Below are positions 1-6,934 of a stretch of 14,226 bases of DNA, one piece after another. The first letter of the stretch is position 1. Each line of letters starts with the position of its first letter. The notes under the pieces are model-generated. The model was not told where the DNA came from. It did not search any database and worked only from the letters and a program-made list of their open reading frames with translations. The DNA comes from Ruminococcaceae bacterium UBA2656 (GTDB taxonomy: Bacteria; Bacillota; Clostridia; Oscillospirales; Acutalibacteraceae), in NCBI GenBank assembly GCA_002359465.1, contig DENA01000027.1, forward strand, positions 25,953-40,178, written 5' to 3'. A program made the translations under genes and the position numbers.

Positions 1-1208
1 TTTTTTGAAAGCACGTCATATTCATTGTTTTGCAGAATATATTCCTTGCCGCGTCTGCCCATGGCGTCAAGCTCCTCTTTGGGAAGGGAGGCAAGCTTTT
101 TGGCGGCCTGCGCGATGGCCGCGCTGTCCTCCGGCGCAATGGAGATTCCGCATTGTGCGTCCGCCACCATGTCGTTCCCCGCTTCAATGGCGAAGATGAC
201 CGGTTTTGCGGCCATCATGTAATCCATCAGCTTGTTCGGGCTGACCCCGAAACGGAAAAGCGGCTGACGCTGAAGCCCGACATAAAGAGCGTCCATCTGG
301 CTCAGCAGTTCCGGCATCTGGTCGCGTTTGACCGGCTGAAGCATTTCCACCGTGCCGCGCAGATTCATATCAATGACCTTCTGCGCAAGACGCTCGCGCT
401 CCGGGCCGGGGCCAACCATGATCAGCTTGATTTTCTCATCGCGGAGCCTTTCCCCCGCTTCCACAAAGCTGTCCAACGCATTGGCAATCCCATGCGCGCC
501 GGTGTAGCCGATCAGGAAATATCCCTCGTCATGGAACTGTTTCAACAAATCGCAATACACCGGCGGGTCCGCCATGGGCTTTTCCCAGTCGGCCCTGACA
601 ATACCGTTTGGAATACAGATATATTTTTCCGGCTTCAGGCCGTGTTCCACCATGTGCTCTTTTGCGTTGGGCAAAAGGGAAACAACGTAATCGCTGTTTT
701 TGTAGCAGTAATTTTCCGCCGCCTGCATCATCATGATATAGGGGTGATGCGGACTCATACCGCCGAGCTCAATCGGACTGAGCGGCCAGAGGTCGTGCAC
801 CTCGTAGATCAGCATGGCTCCGTGCTTTTTCGCAAGGCGGTGCGCAGGGTAGATATCCAGCGGATAGGTGGAGGACGCGATCACCGCGTCGGGTTTTCCC
901 TGCGCGGCAATCTGATCGGCATACCGGTAAAGCCCGTGAAGAAAAGAAAGCATATTTTTAATGCGTCCCATACCGTTGCCGTGATACTCGGGCCCTTCAA
1001 TCCAAAAATAGCGCACACCGTCCAGCATCTGTTCCATGGTCTTTTTGCCCTGCAGATCCGGATTCACGGTACGCAGATGGGAATAGGAGCTGGCCACAAC
1101 GGTCACATTGTGGCCGGCGGCGGCCCAGCGCTTCGCCATAAAATACGGACGGAACTCCATGCCGTGCTGATTGGAACCGGCGTAATGATTGATATAAATG
1201 ATATTCAT
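1..1208 (-). CDS. Family 4 glycosyltransferase (WbuB-like), C-terminus cut by window edge
   Basis: The frame opens at the ATG with first base 1208, preceded by AGAGGTAA, and stays open for 402 codons to the left edge, so only the last residues and the stop are missing. The protein begins MNIIYINHYAG. It then shows a GT-B fold pattern: an N-terminal acceptor half with HGMEFRPYFMAKRWAAAGH and the EVHDLWPLSP motif near residue 155, then the donor-binding half with IGYTGAHG, a GPGPERERL strand-loop, and SPNKLMDYMMAAKPVIF near residue 350. These are hallmarks of GT4 enzymes of the WbuB/WcaI type used in capsule and exopolysaccharide assembly. It starts 37 bases downstream of the epimerase gene and is the last visible gene of the sugar operon, so it may transfer the diacetamido-mannuronic acid made by its neighbours, or another sugar of the same polymer. 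No signal peptide is seen; a cytosolic or membrane-associated enzyme is expected. Donor and acceptor cannot be read from sequence. Confidence 0.88.
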   Translation of the reverse strand, partial: MNIIYINHYAGSNQHGMEFRPYFMAKRWAAAGHNVTVVASSYSHLRTVNPDLQGKKTMEQMLDGVRYFWIEGPEYHGNGMGRIKNMLSFLHGLYRYADQIAAQGKPDAVIASSTYPLDIYPAHRLAKKHGAMLIYEVHDLWPLSPIELGGMSPHHPYIMMMQAAENYCYKNSDYVVSLLPNAKEHMVEHGLKPEKYICIPNGIVRADWEKPMADPPVYCDLLKQFHDEGYFLIGYTGAHGIANALDSFVEAGERLRDEKIKLIMVGPGPERERLAQKVIDMNLRGTVEMLQPVKRDQMPELLSQMDALYVGLQRQPLFRFGVSPNKLMDYMMAAKPVIFAIEAGNDMVADAQCGISIAPEDSAAIAQAAKKLASLPKEELDAMGRRGKEYILQNNEYDVLSK

Positions 1209-1244
1209 AAATTACCTCTTAACCTTTGCAGACATTGCTGCGGT

Positions 1245-2336
1245 TCATGGCCGTATGCCCCTTGCCTGTGACAAAACGGCCGCAATTTTCTGCGACGCGT
1301 TTCCGTCGCCGAAGGGCATCTGTTCATGCGCGGCAGCATCCACAACCGTATGCATCGCTTTTTGATAAATATCCTCCGTGGTGAGCTCGGACAGAACATT
1401 CCAGTTCCCCATGAGCGTCTCTACCCACTCGGTTTCCCCGCGCAGCGTAATACACGGCACCTTCATAAACCACGCCTCCTTTTGCAGCCCGCCCGAATCG
1501 GTCATTACCTGACAGGCGTTGGAGGTCAGGAGCAGCATCTCAAGATAGCCGACCGGGTCGATCAGCTTGATATTCCGGAAGCCGCATTTTGATATCGCCT
1601 CTTGTGCGAGCGGCCTTGTCCTCGGATGAATCGGCAGCACGACCAGCTGCGGAAGCTGCTCAAAGGCTTTAAAGATGGCGATAATGGCGTCAAGTCCGCC
1701 GTCGGTCGTTTCCGCGCGGTGCAGAGTGGCAAGGCGGTAATGCTTCGGCTGAATGCCAAGCTGGCCAAAAATGGCGGTTTTGGAGGGGTTATTCTGCGCA
1801 ACCCGCAAAAAATGCAGTACGGAATCCAGCATCACGTCTCCGCAGACGGAAACTCCCGCAGTGATTCCCTCTTTTTTCAGGTTGTCCGCCGCGGTCCGGG
1901 TCGGACAGAAAAGCCATTTGGAAATATGGTCGGTCAGAACGCGGTTTTGTTCCTCCGGCATGCGCATATTATAGGAGCGCAACCCGGCCTCGACATGGGC
2001 GACCGGGATATGCAGCTTTGAAGCCGCCAAAGCACCCGCCAGTGTGGAATTGGTGTCGCCGTAAACGAGCATGACGTCCGGCTTTTCCCCAAGGACAACA
2101 TCTTCGATTTTCATCAGCATTTCGCCGGTCTGGTGGCCGTGGGTACCGGAACCGACGCCCAGATTGTAGGCTGGCTTCGGAATGGAAAGCTCCTCGAAAA
2201 ACACATCGGACATATTGCGGTCATAGTGCTGGCCGGTGTGGACAAGCACCTCGGTGCAGACCGGCTTTAACGCCGCCGACACAACCGATGCCTTGACAAA
2301 CTGCGGCCTTGCGCCGACTACGGTTACAATTTTCAT
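1245..2336 (-). CDS. wecB: Non-hydrolysing UDP-GlcNAc 2-epimerase (WecB/WbpI family)
   Basis: The 363-residue product has the full set of motifs of this family: GARPQFVKA at 8-16, HTGQHYD at 33-39, YGDTNSTLAGALAA at 92-105, AHVEAGLRS at 113-121, PEEQNR at 127-132, TLHRAE at 204-209, LPIHPRTR at 234-241 and TDSGGLQKEA at 279-288. The conserved acidic residues D94 and E116, the glutamate pair 128-129, and H206 are all present. The family inverts C2 of UDP-GlcNAc or its derivatives. In this operon, beside WbpA, WbpB, WbpD and WbpE homologues, the likelier substrate is UDP-2,3-diacetamido-glucuronic acid, giving the mannuronic form as WbpI does. Plain WecB activity (UDP-GlcNAc to UDP-ManNAc) cannot be excluded from motifs. 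The start has a good AGAGGAG site 6 bases upstream and lies 15 bases after the oxidoreductase gene. Confidence 0.93.
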   Translation of the reverse strand: MKIVTVVGARPQFVKASVVSAALKPVCTEVLVHTGQHYDRNMSDVFFEELSIPKPAYNLGVGSGTHGHQTGEMLMKIEDVVLGEKPDVMLVYGDTNSTLAGALAASKLHIPVAHVEAGLRSYNMRMPEEQNRVLTDHISKWLFCPTRTAADNLKKEGITAGVSVCGDVMLDSVLHFLRVAQNNPSKTAIFGQLGIQPKHYRLATLHRAETTDGGLDAIIAIFKAFEQLPQLVVLPIHPRTRPLAQEAISKCGFRNIKLIDPVGYLEMLLLTSNACQVMTDSGGLQKEAWFMKVPCITLRGETEWVETLMGNWNVLSELTTEDIYQKAMHTVVDAAAHEQMPFGDGNASQKIAAVLSQARGIRP

Positions 2337-2351
2337 ACTTTGCTCCTCTAA

Positions 2352-3452
2352 TCAGCGGTAACGGACGTCGGAATCGTCCATGTCGAGCGTGGAGAAGTTG
2401 AGGCCGTCAAACGGAACCGCTTTGCCCGTCTTCTGAGACTTATAGGCCGCCAGAATAATCTTCATGGCTTTAATCGCCTCTTCTCCGCTTACTAGCGGGG
2501 CGGTGTGGGTATTAACCGCATGAATATAATCGGCGTAAAGCAGATTATGGCCGCTGCCGTAAACATCTTTGGGATCCGTACCGGCAAGGGCCGCAATACG
2601 GGAATCCTGTTCCGCAGGGGTTTCAAAATTCCATGTTTCCACGCGGTTGACGGCAATGCCGCCGATCACCGCCGTACCGGTGCCGCCCAGAATGGTGAGC
2701 GTTTCTTCCAGATTTTTGGGGTAAACGCAGGTAGTGCCTTCCACAAGACCGACGGCGCCGTTTTTAAAGCGGATTAAAATTGCGCCGAAATCCTCGGCGT
2801 GAATATCGCGCAGATAATTTCCGGTCATCGCCATGACAGTCTCCGGCTCGCCGCCCAGGTTCCACTGGAGAAGGTCAATATCGTGGATGCACTGGTTCAT
2901 CAGCGTACCGCCGTCCTGCTCCCATGTGCCGCGCCAGGGGGCCTGCTCGTAATACGGCATGGTGCGGTTCCAGAAGACACACGCCGTGCCGCTGACCAGC
3001 TTGCCGAAGCGCCCGTCCGCGACAGCTTTGTGGAGCTCCTGAATCGGAGCGTTAAAACGGTTCTGGTGACAGACGCCCAAAGTGACGCCCTGCTCCTTCG
3101 CCTCGCGGATCATCTGTTCGGCGTCGGCGGTACTCAAAGCCATCGGCTTTTCAACGAGCACATGCTTTCCCCGGCGGATGCAGTAGAGAGCAATTTCGGC
3201 GTGGTAGCCGCTCTCGGTCGCAATGGCGCAGCAGTCGATATTCTGCTCGTCCAGCGCTTTTTTATAATCGGCGTAAACAGCCGGCTTGACGCCGGTCGCT
3301 TCAAAATAGTCGTTGGCTTTTTTTTCGGCATTTTCCAGCACCGGGTCGCAGACAACCGCCAAATCCATAATTTCAGGATTCGCAATGGCGGCGGCAATAT
3401 GATTTTTTGATATCCGGCCGCAGCCGATCAGTGCAAAATGAAGTTTTTTCAT
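2352..3452 (-). CDS. wbpB: Gfo/Idh/MocA oxidoreductase, WbpB/WlbA-like UDP-GlcNAcA 3-dehydrogenase
   Basis: I chose the ATG at 3452 (MKKLHFALIGCGRISKNH) because AAAAGGAG lies 7 bases before it; a longer in-frame reading to 3524 adds 24 residues without family similarity. The 366-residue product has the N-terminal Rossmann motif GCGRISKNH at 10-18, the EKPMALS motif at 101-107 with conserved Lys102, CHQNRFN at 128-134, and LMNQCIHDIDLLQW at 184-197, whose His190 sits at the family's catalytic His position. Members beside WbpA, WbpD and WbpE homologues oxidise C3 of UDP-GlcNAcA with NAD(H), giving the 3-keto sugar that the aminotransferase then uses. In Pseudomonas and Bordetella this step is NAD-linked and coupled to 2-oxoglutarate. 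It lies 95 bases after the dehydrogenase stop, the widest gap in the operon, which holds a terminator-like hairpin. Confidence 0.88.
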   Translation of the reverse strand: MKKLHFALIGCGRISKNHIAAAIANPEIMDLAVVCDPVLENAEKKANDYFEATGVKPAVYADYKKALDEQNIDCCAIATESGYHAEIALYCIRRGKHVLVEKPMALSTADAEQMIREAKEQGVTLGVCHQNRFNAPIQELHKAVADGRFGKLVSGTACVFWNRTMPYYEQAPWRGTWEQDGGTLMNQCIHDIDLLQWNLGGEPETVMAMTGNYLRDIHAEDFGAILIRFKNGAVGLVEGTTCVYPKNLEETLTILGGTGTAVIGGIAVNRVETWNFETPAEQDSRIAALAGTDPKDVYGSGHNLLYADYIHAVNTHTAPLVSGEEAIKAMKIILAAYKSQKTGKAVPFDGLNFSTLDMDDSDVRYR

Positions 3453-3512
3453 GATCAGTCTCCTTTTAATGAATAATTTTCTCAGACAATTTACCTTACG
3501 GCCCACGCAAAA

Positions 3513-3541
3513 TTCCCCCGTCACTTACAGAAACGGGGGAA
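3513..3541 (-). terminator. Terminator-like hairpin between wbpA and wbpB
   Basis: A 9-bp perfect stem (TTCCCCCGT at 3513-3521 against ACGGGGGAA at 3533-3541) encloses an 11-base loop. Read on the minus strand it lies a few bases after the wbpA stop and is followed by a short T run (AATTTTGCG). The U tract is short, so partial termination or an RNA-processing or stability element within the operon is as plausible as full termination. Confidence 0.5.
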
Positions 3542-3547
3542 AGATTA

Positions 3548-3979
3548 TTATAGAAGTTCAATATTGGAACGGTCGCTGACGTCTTTCATGGCGTTTCTGG
3601 TATCAAACACTTCTTTGGAAAGCTTTTGAATCCTGTTGTAGTCAAAGCAGGCATGCGCCGTGCAGATGATGACGATATCCGCGTTTTTCAGCATCCCGTC
3701 CGTCAGTTCCTTTGCGCCGGTATGGGTAACTCCCTTATGCTTATATTCCGGAATATACGGGTCAAAGTAGGTCGTATCGGCGCCCTCTTTAATTAAATGC
3801 TCAATCACGTTCAGCGCCGGACTTTCGCGGTAATCGTCGATATCCGCTTTGTAGGCGACGCCAAGGACAAGCACCTTCGCCCCATTCATCGCGGTCTTAT
3901 TGCGGTTGATAACCTTCATGGCACGATCTACAACATATTCCGGCATACTCGTGTTGATTTCTCCGGAGGTCTCGATCAA
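3548..3979 (-). CDS. 3' fragment of the dehydrogenase: UDP-binding C-terminal domain
   Basis: This open stretch holds the C-terminal domain (up to 143 residues from a possible TTG at 3979), with NRNKTAMNGAKVLVLGVAYK and DPYIPEY typical of the UDP-binding domain. No convincing ribosome site precedes the TTG; a GGGAG lies about 17 bases away, too far for normal spacing. An internal ATG occurs at 3946. Independent translation is doubtful. It is best read as the severed 3' end of the same gene. Confidence 0.45.
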   Translation of the reverse strand: MIETSGEINTSMPEYVVDRAMKVINRNKTAMNGAKVLVLGVAYKADIDDYRESPALNVIEHLIKEGADTTYFDPYIPEYKHKGVTHTGAKELTDGMLKNADIVIICTAHACFDYNRIQKLSKEVFDTRNAMKDVSDRSNIELL

Positions 3980-4018
3980 ACGGGTGTGATAGTCAAACTC
4001 CCGCGCCTTCCATGCAAG

Positions 4019-4867
4019 TTAGAACGGGTCGAGTGGAATGCAGTGGCCGCCGAGTCCCGGTCCCGGATAAAACGCCTGAAAACCGTACGGCTTGGTCTTC
4101 GCCGCGTCGATCACGTCCCAGACATTGATGCCCATGCGGTTGCAGATAATAGCCATTTCGTTTGCCAGGCCGATGTTGATGTTGCGGTAGGTGTTTTCCA
4201 GCAGTTTTTCCATTTCGGCAACAGCCGGAGAGGAAACCTCGTACACACCGCCCTCCAGCACATTGCGGTACAGCGCGGCGGCGACTTCCGTGCCGTCCTT
4301 GCCGATTCCGCCGACGACCTTCGGCGTATTTTTTGTTTTATACTGTTTATTGCCCGGGTCCACGCGCTCCGGTGAGAAGGCAAGGTAAAAATCTTCGCCG
4401 CACTTCAGGCCGCTTGCCTCAAGAATCGGCTTTAAAAGTTCTTCCGTCGTGCCCGGATAGGTTGTGGATTCGAGAATAACCACCATACCTTTGTGCATGT
4501 ATTTGGCGACGGACTCCGTGGAGCCTTTTACATAGCTGATATCCGGCTGCTGGTATTTGTCCAGCGGGGTGGGAACGGCAATTGCCACCGCGTCCACGCC
4601 CTCAATAAAGGAAAAATCACTGGTGGCGGAAAGAGTTCCGCTTTCGACTACCTTCTTCAGCGTGTCGCCGACAATATCGCCTATATAATTCTGTCCGGCA
4701 TTGACTGAATCAACCTTTTTGGACTGAACGTCAAAACCGATGGTACGGTAACCGGCTTTCGCAAATTCAACGGCAAGCGGAAGCCCGACATACCCCAGGC
4801 CGACAATGCCGACAACAGCGGATTTGTCCTGAATTTTATTCAATAACTCAGTTTTCACATTTGACAT
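4019..4867 (-). CDS. 5' fragment of the dehydrogenase: NAD-binding and central domains
   Basis: The open part before the TAA encodes 282 residues: the N-terminal NAD-binding Rossmann domain and the central helical dimerisation domain. It ends six residues after catalytic Cys276 (GGHCIPLDPF). Without the C-terminal domain, which forms much of the UDP-sugar site in this family, the fragment is not expected to be active alone. Ribosome site and start are intact, so it is probably translated if the operon is transcribed. Confidence 0.6.
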   Translation of the reverse strand: MSNVKTELLNKIQDKSAVVGIVGLGYVGLPLAVEFAKAGYRTIGFDVQSKKVDSVNAGQNYIGDIVGDTLKKVVESGTLSATSDFSFIEGVDAVAIAVPTPLDKYQQPDISYVKGSTESVAKYMHKGMVVILESTTYPGTTEELLKPILEASGLKCGEDFYLAFSPERVDPGNKQYKTKNTPKVVGGIGKDGTEVAAALYRNVLEGGVYEVSSPAVAEMEKLLENTYRNINIGLANEMAIICNRMGINVWDVIDAAKTKPYGFQAFYPGPGLGGHCIPLDPF

Positions 4868-4884
4868 TTAAATTCTCCTCGTAA

Positions 4885-6012
4885 TCAGATATTTTGCATT
4901 GTCCTGCAAATATAATCGATAATATTTTCCGTAATATAGCCATGCATCGGCAGGCTGAAAACTGTTTTACTGAGCTTTTCGCTCACAGGCAAATCGCCCT
5001 CCCGATAACCGAGCGGCGTGTATACCTTCTGCAGATGCAGCGGCATGGGATAATAGATCATGGTCGGCACGTTGGCCGCCTTCAGCGCATCCATGATTTT
5101 CGCGCGCTCTTCCCCGCTCTGCGCCTTCAATGTATAATATCCATAGCTTGAGAAAAATCCGTCCTTTAAGACCGGCACCTGAAATTTATCCTTCAACAGC
5201 TCGGCATAACGCGCGGCAGCCCAGTTGCGGTGCTCCGTCTCTTTGTCAAACTCGTGCAGCTTCGGCAGCAGAATGGCCGCCTGGAGCGTGTCGAGTCTTG
5301 CGTTCAAGCCGATGCGCACGTTTTCATATTTAAAAGATCCCTTGCCGTGTACACGGATGGAAACCAGCAGCTGATACAGTTCTTCGTCGTCCGTAAAGAC
5401 CGCGCCGCCGTCGCCGTAGCAGCCGAGCGCCTTTGCCGGAAAGAAGCTGGTCGCGGAAACATCGCCGAAGCTGCAGGCCTTCCGGGAGCCGATTGCTCCG
5501 CCGAAGCCCTGTGCCGCGTCCTCTATCAGGAAAAGGCCGTACTTTTTGCAGATCGGCTCAATCTCGGTAAAGTCAGCCGGCTGGCCGAACAGATCGACCG
5601 CAATGACTGCTTTTGGTTTTAGTTTACCCTCTTTGATCACTTTTTCAATCTGTTTTTCAAGAGATTTCGGATCCATATTGAAAGTATCTTCGTCCACATC
5701 ACAGAAAACAGGCGTTGCTCCTAAAAAGCTGGCTACTTCCGCCGTGGCGAAAAAGGTAAACGCGGGCACGAACACGGCGTCTCCTTCACCGATTCCCTTT
5801 GCCATCAGAGGCATCAGCAGCGCGTCTGTGCCGTTGCTGGTGCTTACGCAGTATTTGCGTCCCGTGTAGCTGCAAAGCTCTTTTTCAAGTTCCTCCGTCT
5901 GCGGGCCGGAAATAAAATGGCAGCCGCTGATTACGTCGGCAATGCCTTTGTCAATTTCATCCTTTAAATGGCGGTATTGCGCGCCAAGGTCGTTAAAAGC
6001 AATCTTTTCCAT
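4885..6012 (-). CDS. wbpE: DegT/DnrJ/EryC1-family PLP aminotransferase, WbpE-like
   Basis: The 375-residue product is full length for sugar aminotransferases. It opens with IAFNDLGAQYRHLKDEID, the usual start of WbpE/DegT relatives. It carries SNGTDALLM at 59-67, PAFTFFATAEV at 83-93, EDAAQGFG at 164-171 (Asp165 for the PLP pyridine nitrogen) and FFPAKALGCYGDGGAV at 190-205, with Lys194 as the Schiff-base lysine. In the WbpABDEI pathway this enzyme transfers the amino group of glutamate to the C3 keto group of UDP-3-keto-GlcNAcA. The start codon abuts the stop of the acetyltransferase gene, and its AGGAGG site lies inside that gene's last codons, so the two are probably translationally coupled. 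Substrate is inferred from context; the family also contains many other sugar aminotransferases. Confidence 0.9.
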   Translation of the reverse strand: MEKIAFNDLGAQYRHLKDEIDKGIADVISGCHFISGPQTEELEKELCSYTGRKYCVSTSNGTDALLMPLMAKGIGEGDAVFVPAFTFFATAEVASFLGATPVFCDVDEDTFNMDPKSLEKQIEKVIKEGKLKPKAVIAVDLFGQPADFTEIEPICKKYGLFLIEDAAQGFGGAIGSRKACSFGDVSATSFFPAKALGCYGDGGAVFTDDEELYQLLVSIRVHGKGSFKYENVRIGLNARLDTLQAAILLPKLHEFDKETEHRNWAAARYAELLKDKFQVPVLKDGFFSSYGYYTLKAQSGEERAKIMDALKAANVPTMIYYPMPLHLQKVYTPLGYREGDLPVSEKLSKTVFSLPMHGYITENIIDYICRTMQNI

Positions 6013-6615
6013 TTATTTTGTTTCCTCCTGAAGGCCGTTTTCGGCCTGCACATATGTTTTTCCGCATTTGGGGCAGACTAAATTATCCGGGAGCTTCTCC
6101 CCGCACTCACAGGCCCAGCCGTGCTGACGGGCGGGATTGCCCATCATGACCGCATGATCGGGTACATCCTTTGTCACGACACTGCCGGCCGCGATAAACG
6201 CGTTTTTGCCAATGCGGTGGCCGCAGACAATGGTGGCGTTCGCGCCGATGCTGGCACCCTCCCCAATGGGCGTGTGGGCATAAAAAGCCGCGCCGCGCTG
6301 GGGATATTTGCACCGCGGGCGCTGCACGTTGGTAAACACCATGGAGGGTCCGCAGAAAACATAGTCGCTCAGTTCCACGCCCTCATAGATGGATACGTTA
6401 TTTTGAATTTTGCAAAAGCTGCCGATTTTTACTCCCGGCGCCACAAATACGTTCTGCCCGATGGAGCAGTTTTCGCCGATTTTGGAACCGCCGCCAATGT
6501 GACAGAAATGCCACACTTTTGTACCGTTTCCAATTTCCGCGCCGTCATCCACGCACGCGCTGGGATGTACAAAAAAATCTTCCGTGCTGTTCACATTAAC
6601 ACCATTCTTTACCAA
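6013..6615 (-). CDS. wbpD: Left-handed beta-helix N-acetyltransferase (WbpD-like) with C-terminal Cys4 tail
   Basis: The product (200 residues from a TTG at 6615, or 193 from a GTG at 6594) has hexapeptide repeats through most of its length, e.g. IGNGTKVWHFCHIG, IGENCSIGQNVFVAPGVKIG and IGANATIVCGHRIG, and ends the helix with AAGSVVTKDVPDHAVMMGNPAR. This is the WbpD/WlbB pattern, which acetylates the 3-amino group of UDP-GlcNAc3NA with acetyl-CoA. After the helix, a tail has CEC at 169-171 and CPKC at 181-184, which could bind zinc. Neither start has a clear ribosome site; an in-frame stop lies just upstream, so no longer start is possible. GTG at 6594 gives a family-like N-terminus (MNSTEDFFVHPSA). 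It is the first gene of the operon, about 66-90 bases after the predicted transcription start. Confidence 0.88.
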   Translation of the reverse strand: MVKNGVNVNSTEDFFVHPSACVDDGAEIGNGTKVWHFCHIGGGSKIGENCSIGQNVFVAPGVKIGSFCKIQNNVSIYEGVELSDYVFCGPSMVFTNVQRPRCKYPQRGAAFYAHTPIGEGASIGANATIVCGHRIGKNAFIAAGSVVTKDVPDHAVMMGNPARQHGWACECGEKLPDNLVCPKCGKTYVQAENGLQEETK

Positions 6616-6687
6616 ATTACAGCAAGCACATTATTTTATAATTTGTTGAGCTGCCATAATTAAAATTTATTCTGCTATAACTTGTAC

Positions 6688-6716
6688 ATTATATATCCAA
6701 TGCGGCTTTTAGTCAA
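6688..6716 (-). promoter_or_regulatory. Sigma-A-type promoter for the sugar operon
   Basis: On the minus strand, TTGACT (bases 6716-6711) and TATAAT (6693-6688) are separated by exactly 17 bases, a near-consensus housekeeping promoter. Transcription would begin near 6681 and reach the wbpD start after about 66 bases. No other promoter this good is seen in the leftward operon. Confidence 0.75.
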
Positions 6717-6732
6717 TATTTTGCGGAGCATT

Positions 6733-6750
6733 ATAGTTGACATTAACTAT
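6733..6750. promoter_or_regulatory. Inverted repeat overlapping the rightward -35 box (possible operator)
   Basis: ATAGTT (6733-6738) and AACTAT (6745-6750) form a perfect 6-bp inverted repeat around a 6-base spacer. The repeat covers the -35 hexamer of the rightward promoter and lies 16 bp beyond the leftward -35 box, so a dimeric regulator bound here could affect both. No regulator gene is in the window, and a repeat this short can occur by chance. Confidence 0.4.
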
Positions 6751-6765
6751 CAATCGTATTATCAT
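6737..6765 (+). promoter_or_regulatory. Sigma-A-type promoter for the 6935 aminotransferase
   Basis: TTGACA (6737-6742), a perfect -35 box, is followed after 17 bases by TATCAT (6760-6765). The predicted start near 6772 gives a leader of about 160 bases before the ATG at 6935. Its -35 box lies 20 bp from the -35 box of the leftward promoter, so the two point away from each other. Confidence 0.65.
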
Positions 6766-6934
6766 TTACCTTGATTTATTGTTTAAACTGATGCTGCGGC
6801 ATTTCCGGTTAAGCTGCAGAATTGATATGTGTTTCTCTTCCGGAAAAGCAGGGGAAAACACGTCCATTCTTTAGCGGTCATCAATGGAATTGCTGTAGAA
6901 AAGGAAAATTAACTGAAAAAAGAGGATAAAAGTC
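6766..6934 (+). promoter_or_regulatory. Long leader with three possible hairpins before the aminotransferase
   Basis: Within this non-coding leader I see three consecutive pairings: CTGCGGC/GCTGCAG (6794-6819, 7 bp with one G-U), GTGTTT/AAACAC (6829-6861, 6 bp) and TCCATT/AATGGA (6863-6888, 6 bp). The ribosome site AGAGGAT follows at 6921. No terminator is visible in the leader. I do not recognise a known riboswitch. The rest of the region 6616-6934 holds the two promoters and no gene. Confidence 0.35.

Larger units (their letters stand above)
3548..4867 (-). pseudogene. wbpA: UDP-GlcNAc 6-dehydrogenase (WbpA-like) with in-frame TAA at codon 283
   Basis: Read as one frame, the gene would encode 439 residues, the usual length of nucleotide-sugar 6-dehydrogenases. 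Codon 283 (bases 4021-4019) is TAA. Both flanks are in the same frame and match the family continuously: ...GGHCIPLDPF, stop, LAWKAREFDYHTRLIETSGE... Relatives carry a tyrosine here, so a single base change TAC or TAT to TAA explains the break. Visible motifs are the NAD-binding GLGYVGLP at 23-30, SPERVDPGN at 165-173 and the catalytic Cys276 in GGHC. The C-terminal UDP-binding domain has VLGVAYKADIDDYRESPA. The enzyme would oxidise UDP-GlcNAc to UDP-GlcNAcA, the first step of the operon's pathway. It starts 17 bases after the aminotransferase gene with GAGGAG upstream. A real mutation or a sequencing error are both possible. Confidence 0.85.

Noticed and set aside
30..1271. Plus-strand open frame of 413 codons
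   Set aside because: It lies antisense to the glycosyltransferase, whose minus-strand translation has clear GT4 motifs. The plus-strand protein is rich in His and Arg and has no recognisable domain.
4019..4021. TAA read as a sense codon or recoding site
   Set aside because: Other genes here, such as wbpD and feoB, end with TAA, and no recoding structure or suppressor tRNA is visible.
6616..6934. Hidden small gene in the 320-bp divergent region
   Set aside because: I see no start with a ribosome site followed by a sensible open frame; the region is explained by promoters and a leader.
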